A DNA stretch of 64,000 nt from CAZYQW01 sp964649825 (lineage in GTDB: Bacteria; Planctomycetota; B15-G4; JADJEK01), in assembly GCA_964649825.1 (NCBI GenBank), contig CAZYQW010000054.1, forward strand, positions 57,723 to 121,722, read 5' to 3'. How positions within the stretch are numbered: position 1 is the first letter of the stretch; every line of letters starts with the position of its first letter. This document shows positions 61,358 to 64,000 of this stretch, piece by piece. Position numbers and translations under genes: made by a program. The notes under the pieces were generated by a model. It did no database searches, was not told where the DNA came from, and saw nothing but the letters and a program-made list of their open reading frames with translations.

Positions 61358-63442
61358 TCACGGGATGAACGGTACGGTCACCGCGTTGGTCGCGGCGGGC
61401 GATCCCCCGTCGATCAGGACGGCCATCGACAGCTCGATCCCGATCAACGCGGGGGGCAGCGGCAGGCCGGCGAGCTGGGCGCCGAGCAACGCCGATCCGG
61501 TCGTGTCGAGCGTTCCCGCCGCGGCCACGAACGGCGGCAGACCGGGCATCGCGGCGTAGGCCCACGTCACCGAGTCGAAGTTGATCGGGACGTCGACGCC
61601 GATCACCGACGTCCCGGGCGACGTGCCGCTGAGCGTCGGCAGGAGCAGGTACGGATGTCCCATGCGCGCCGAGTCGGTGTGCACGGCGAGCCGTTGGTTC
61701 GCGGGCGCACCGATCGACTGCTCGAACGGGAAGGTCGTGAGCGTCGGACCGGGGAACGGAAGCACGGGGAGATCGATGAAGGACGGGGTCGCGCCGCCTT
61801 CCACGACGTCGACGCTGGAGCTCGCAAACGTCGGCACCCACTTGATCTCGGGCGGGCCGCCGGTGGGCGGACGGTGGATCGCGAGGTTCTCGAGCTGCAG
61901 CCGGATCCGATGGCCGGCCCGGAACACGTACGACTGCCGGTACGTCTGCATCGCCAGCGTGCTCGCGCCCGCCTGTCCGCGAACGGAGACGCCGCCTCGG
62001 CTCACGAAGCGCGCGTCGCCGTTCGGATCCACGTCGAACAGCACCGCGTGGATCTGATAGTCGGGATCGAGGGTATCGACGGCGATCTGGATCGTCGCCT
62101 CGCCATCCAAGTGGGTGTCCACGGCGAGCGGCGCGGTGTCGTACGCGAGGGCGGCGAGCGGGAGGATGCTCATCAACTGCGCCGCGCTCGGCAGCAGCGT
62201 CGTGTACGCGTCGATGTCGAACGCGGCGGGAACCACGTGAACCAACGGCCTCGTCGTGGCCGCCGGCGCGCTCGAATCGAGCAGCGCCCCCGACGCGTCC
62301 AGGTAGAGCCGGCTCGCGACGGTCTCGGGCGCGGGCAATGCGTCGTGGATCCGGAAGTCCCACAGTGAATCGGCGGCGAGATACTCCGCGAGGACGTCCG
62401 GCGTCACCTGAGCGAAGATCCTGGCCTCGGTGTCCACCCCGTTCATCTCGCCCTTCAGGAAGCGATCGAGCCAGCGTTCCCGCGTCTCCCCATAGAGCGC
62501 CTGATCGAGGCTGTTCTGGGGCGACGCGTGCCCGCCGGTACCAAGCTGGAGCCGCTTCGGCGTCGTGTCGGGGACGAGGTTGTACGAGGCGACCACGGCC
62601 GAGGAGCTGACGCGCTTGTCGTCGTACGAAGCGTGGGCGAAGACCGGCACCGTGGTGAGCGGGAGCAGCGGGGCCGTGGCGACGCCGGGGGCGGTCGCGG
62701 CGGCCGCGAAGCCGGCGAAGTCCTCGGCGAGGACGATCGGCACGAGCGCGGCGACGACCGCTGGTTGGTAGATCGTGCCGGTCGGTCCGAACAGCCGCTC
62801 GACCATGCGGTTCCCGAACGCGGTCGACGCGCCGCTTTGCGAGCCTCCCGTCGAGTCCTTCGCCACCACGGCCGAGACGACGGGAAACGGTTCGGTACGC
62901 CACGGGTTCGGCGGCGGCAGACGACCTGAGTGTGCGGCGGCCCACCACGAGTGGGTCCCGCCCTGCGAGTAGCCGGTCACGCCGATCCGATCGAAGTCGA
63001 CGAGCGGCGCGTACAGAGCCTCGACCGCCTCCATCGCCTCGAACAGATCGATCAGTTCGCGCAGTCCGGTCACGTCGTGGGCGAGGGCATCGGGATTGCT
63101 CGCCATCGAGGGTCCTTGACCGCGGACGTCATACGCGCACGTGACGTATCCGGCGCGAGCGAGGTTCCGGGCGGTCCCCGCGACCACTCCCTTGTTGCCG
63201 CCGCCGCCGTGGATCAGCAGGACGAGCGGCCAGCCGCAGGGGCCGGGCGGATCGCTCGGATAGCGGATGTCGGTCATCACGAGGTAGCCGTCGCTGCGTG
63301 CGATCTGGACCGTGTTCTCGACGATCGCGAATCCGCCGTCGGGCACGACGGGATCGGCGCACGCCCCGCCGTCGGCCGCGGGGGCCAGGCAGAGCGACAG
63401 GGCGAGGATCGAAGTGGACGTCCGTTCGAGAGCTCCGTGCAT
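61358..63442 (-). CDS. Secreted CocE/NonD-type alpha/beta hydrolase
   Basis: A 694-residue exported protein with a signal peptide (ILALSLCLAPAADGGACA). The alpha/beta hydrolase part has VLLIHGGGGNKGVV (oxyanion region), GYVTCAYDVRGQG and GVTGYSQGGTHSWWAAAHSG with the nucleophile Ser; His lies in LGTGGHASPQ. The second half is the beta-sandwich of X-Pro dipeptidyl-peptidase/CocE-type enzymes (TYRQSYVFRAGHRIRLQLEN). A tail similar to the shared C-terminal domain (LPLPPALIGIELSMAVLIDG) follows. GGAGG lies about six bases before the ATG. It may hydrolyse peptides or esters; the substrate is unknown. Confidence 0.85.
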   Translation of the reverse strand: MHGALERTSTSILALSLCLAPAADGGACADPVVPDGGFAIVENTVQIARSDGYLVMTDIRYPSDPPGPCGWPLVLLIHGGGGNKGVVAGTARNLARAGYVTCAYDVRGQGPSMASNPDALAHDVTGLRELIDLFEAMEAVEALYAPLVDFDRIGVTGYSQGGTHSWWAAAHSGRLPPPNPWRTEPFPVVSAVVAKDSTGGSQSGASTAFGNRMVERLFGPTGTIYQPAVVAALVPIVLAEDFAGFAAAATAPGVATAPLLPLTTVPVFAHASYDDKRVSSSAVVASYNLVPDTTPKRLQLGTGGHASPQNSLDQALYGETRERWLDRFLKGEMNGVDTEARIFAQVTPDVLAEYLAADSLWDFRIHDALPAPETVASRLYLDASGALLDSSAPAATTRPLVHVVPAAFDIDAYTTLLPSAAQLMSILPLAALAYDTAPLAVDTHLDGEATIQIAVDTLDPDYQIHAVLFDVDPNGDARFVSRGGVSVRGQAGASTLAMQTYRQSYVFRAGHRIRLQLENLAIHRPPTGGPPEIKWVPTFASSSVDVVEGGATPSFIDLPVLPFPGPTLTTFPFEQSIGAPANQRLAVHTDSARMGHPYLLLPTLSGTSPGTSVIGVDVPINFDSVTWAYAAMPGLPPFVAAAGTLDTTGSALLGAQLAGLPLPPALIGIELSMAVLIDGGSPAATNAVTVPFIP

Positions 63443-64000
63443 CGGATCCTCCGGCACGAGTTGAAGTCGGGCGGGAGGCATTCGGGCACAAAGCATGCCG
63501 GCGGCGCACGACCTTCAAACAGCCGTCATCTTAGGCGTGTTGCGGAGCGGGGCCGAAGCAGATGCGAGCGGACACCGCCGCGCATCGCTGCGCCTGTACG
63601 AGAACGCGGCACTCATCCGCTGCGTTCGCCGTCGAACGCGACCTCGGCGACGTCGACGCGGCGGTCGCTTGATGGCGCGAATCCGGGATACCGTCCGTCC
63701 CATTGGAAGAACCCGCGGAGAAGAGCGATGCTCCTTGCCCGATCCCTCAGCGCGGCGTAGCCGCAACCAAACTCAGCGTCTGCCGCGATGGGTCGAGTCC
63801 GTGGTTGTACCTCGTCCTTCGCTGCAGACTCGCCGCGCAGTCGGAAGTCGGGAGTCGGAAGTCGGAAGCTCGTCCGCTGTCGGTCAAGCGTCTCTCTCCA
63901 CCCGCCGTCTCAGCGCGACAAGCATCGCGAAGATCTCGGTCGCTTCTTGGAGTAATGACCCGACCGCGTCCGCGGACGCGTAGTCGAGATCGCGACTGAG
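63443..64000. other. Gene-free right edge with GTCGGAA repeats
   Basis: No frame looks like a real protein. At 63828-63873 it holds the second copy of the short dispersed repeat, with several GTCGGAA units. Confidence 0.45.
63828..63873. repeat. Dispersed intergenic repeat, right copy, with extra heptamer units
   Basis: The first 20 bases are identical to 102-121. About 21 extra bases of GTCGGAA-like units follow before the common CTCGT. The variation in unit number between copies suggests slippage. Confidence 0.5.

Overview
This is a GC-rich bacterial window with long genes, many large secreted proteins and little synteny to model organisms. Eight loci, intact or broken, end in the same kind of about 100-residue beta-rich C-terminal domain, typically closing on an N-G-L or S-N-G-L-E-like block. 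Together with the FG-GAP, Kelch, right-handed beta-helix, RHS and gingipain-like proteins, this points to a member of Planctomycetota. That placement is an inference from protein style; there is no rRNA or tRNA gene in the window to confirm it.

Layout. 0.3-5.5 kb: a transmembrane PAS/PAS histidine kinase with an overlapping single-domain response regulator, a baeRF (release-factor-like) protein, and a small XRE repressor with a membrane protein behind a palindromic promoter. 5.6-11.3 kb: the most striking locus, a leftward operon that looks like a RiPP (ribosomally made, modified peptide) cluster. It has a short precursor with a twin-arginine-like segment and four Tyr-x-Lys motifs, an HExxH peptide hydroxylase-like protein, an FxsB-type radical SAM/SPASM maturase, a GT9-like glycosyltransferase and a membrane-anchored regulatory-domain protein. 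A second radical SAM gene lies upstream. 13-15.5 kb: a BlaI/M56 (BlaR1-like) regulatory pair with two tandem operator-like sites. 18-20.9 kb: a three-gene operon of type III polyketide synthase, ICMT-like methyltransferase and FAD oxidoreductase, matching the logic of bacterial phenolic-lipid (srs-type) operons. 21-24 kb: a small HExxH protein and an ATP-grasp/RlmN-like pair. 24-36.6 kb: an SGNH protein, a giant RHS protein and two tandem membrane proteins with GATase-like domains.

36.6-46.3 kb is accessory: a secreted Kelch protein, a DUF433/DUF5615 toxin-antitoxin pair with a broken toxin, a sulfatase-fold lipoprotein with a Thr active-site motif, a methyltransferase, and an island of gene debris (NACHT ATPase, secreted protein tail, response-regulator start, transposase start). 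46.3-52.4 kb holds a Rieske-like fragment coupled to a ThrE-type exporter, a sulfotransferase, a frameshifted methyltransferase, an ABC exporter and a bestrophin-like membrane protein. 52.6-63.4 kb is mostly envelope and exported proteins: FG-GAP, C25 peptidase, lipoprotein, two tandem NosD-like beta-helix paralogues, a secreted protein and a CocE-like hydrolase.

Several genes carry apparent single frameshifts (21.6, 40.3, 48.9, 49.0 and 53.7 kb). Some sit at short homopolymers, so draft-assembly error and true decay cannot be told apart from the sequence alone. No CRISPR array, rRNA, intact tRNA or intact insertion sequence was seen.
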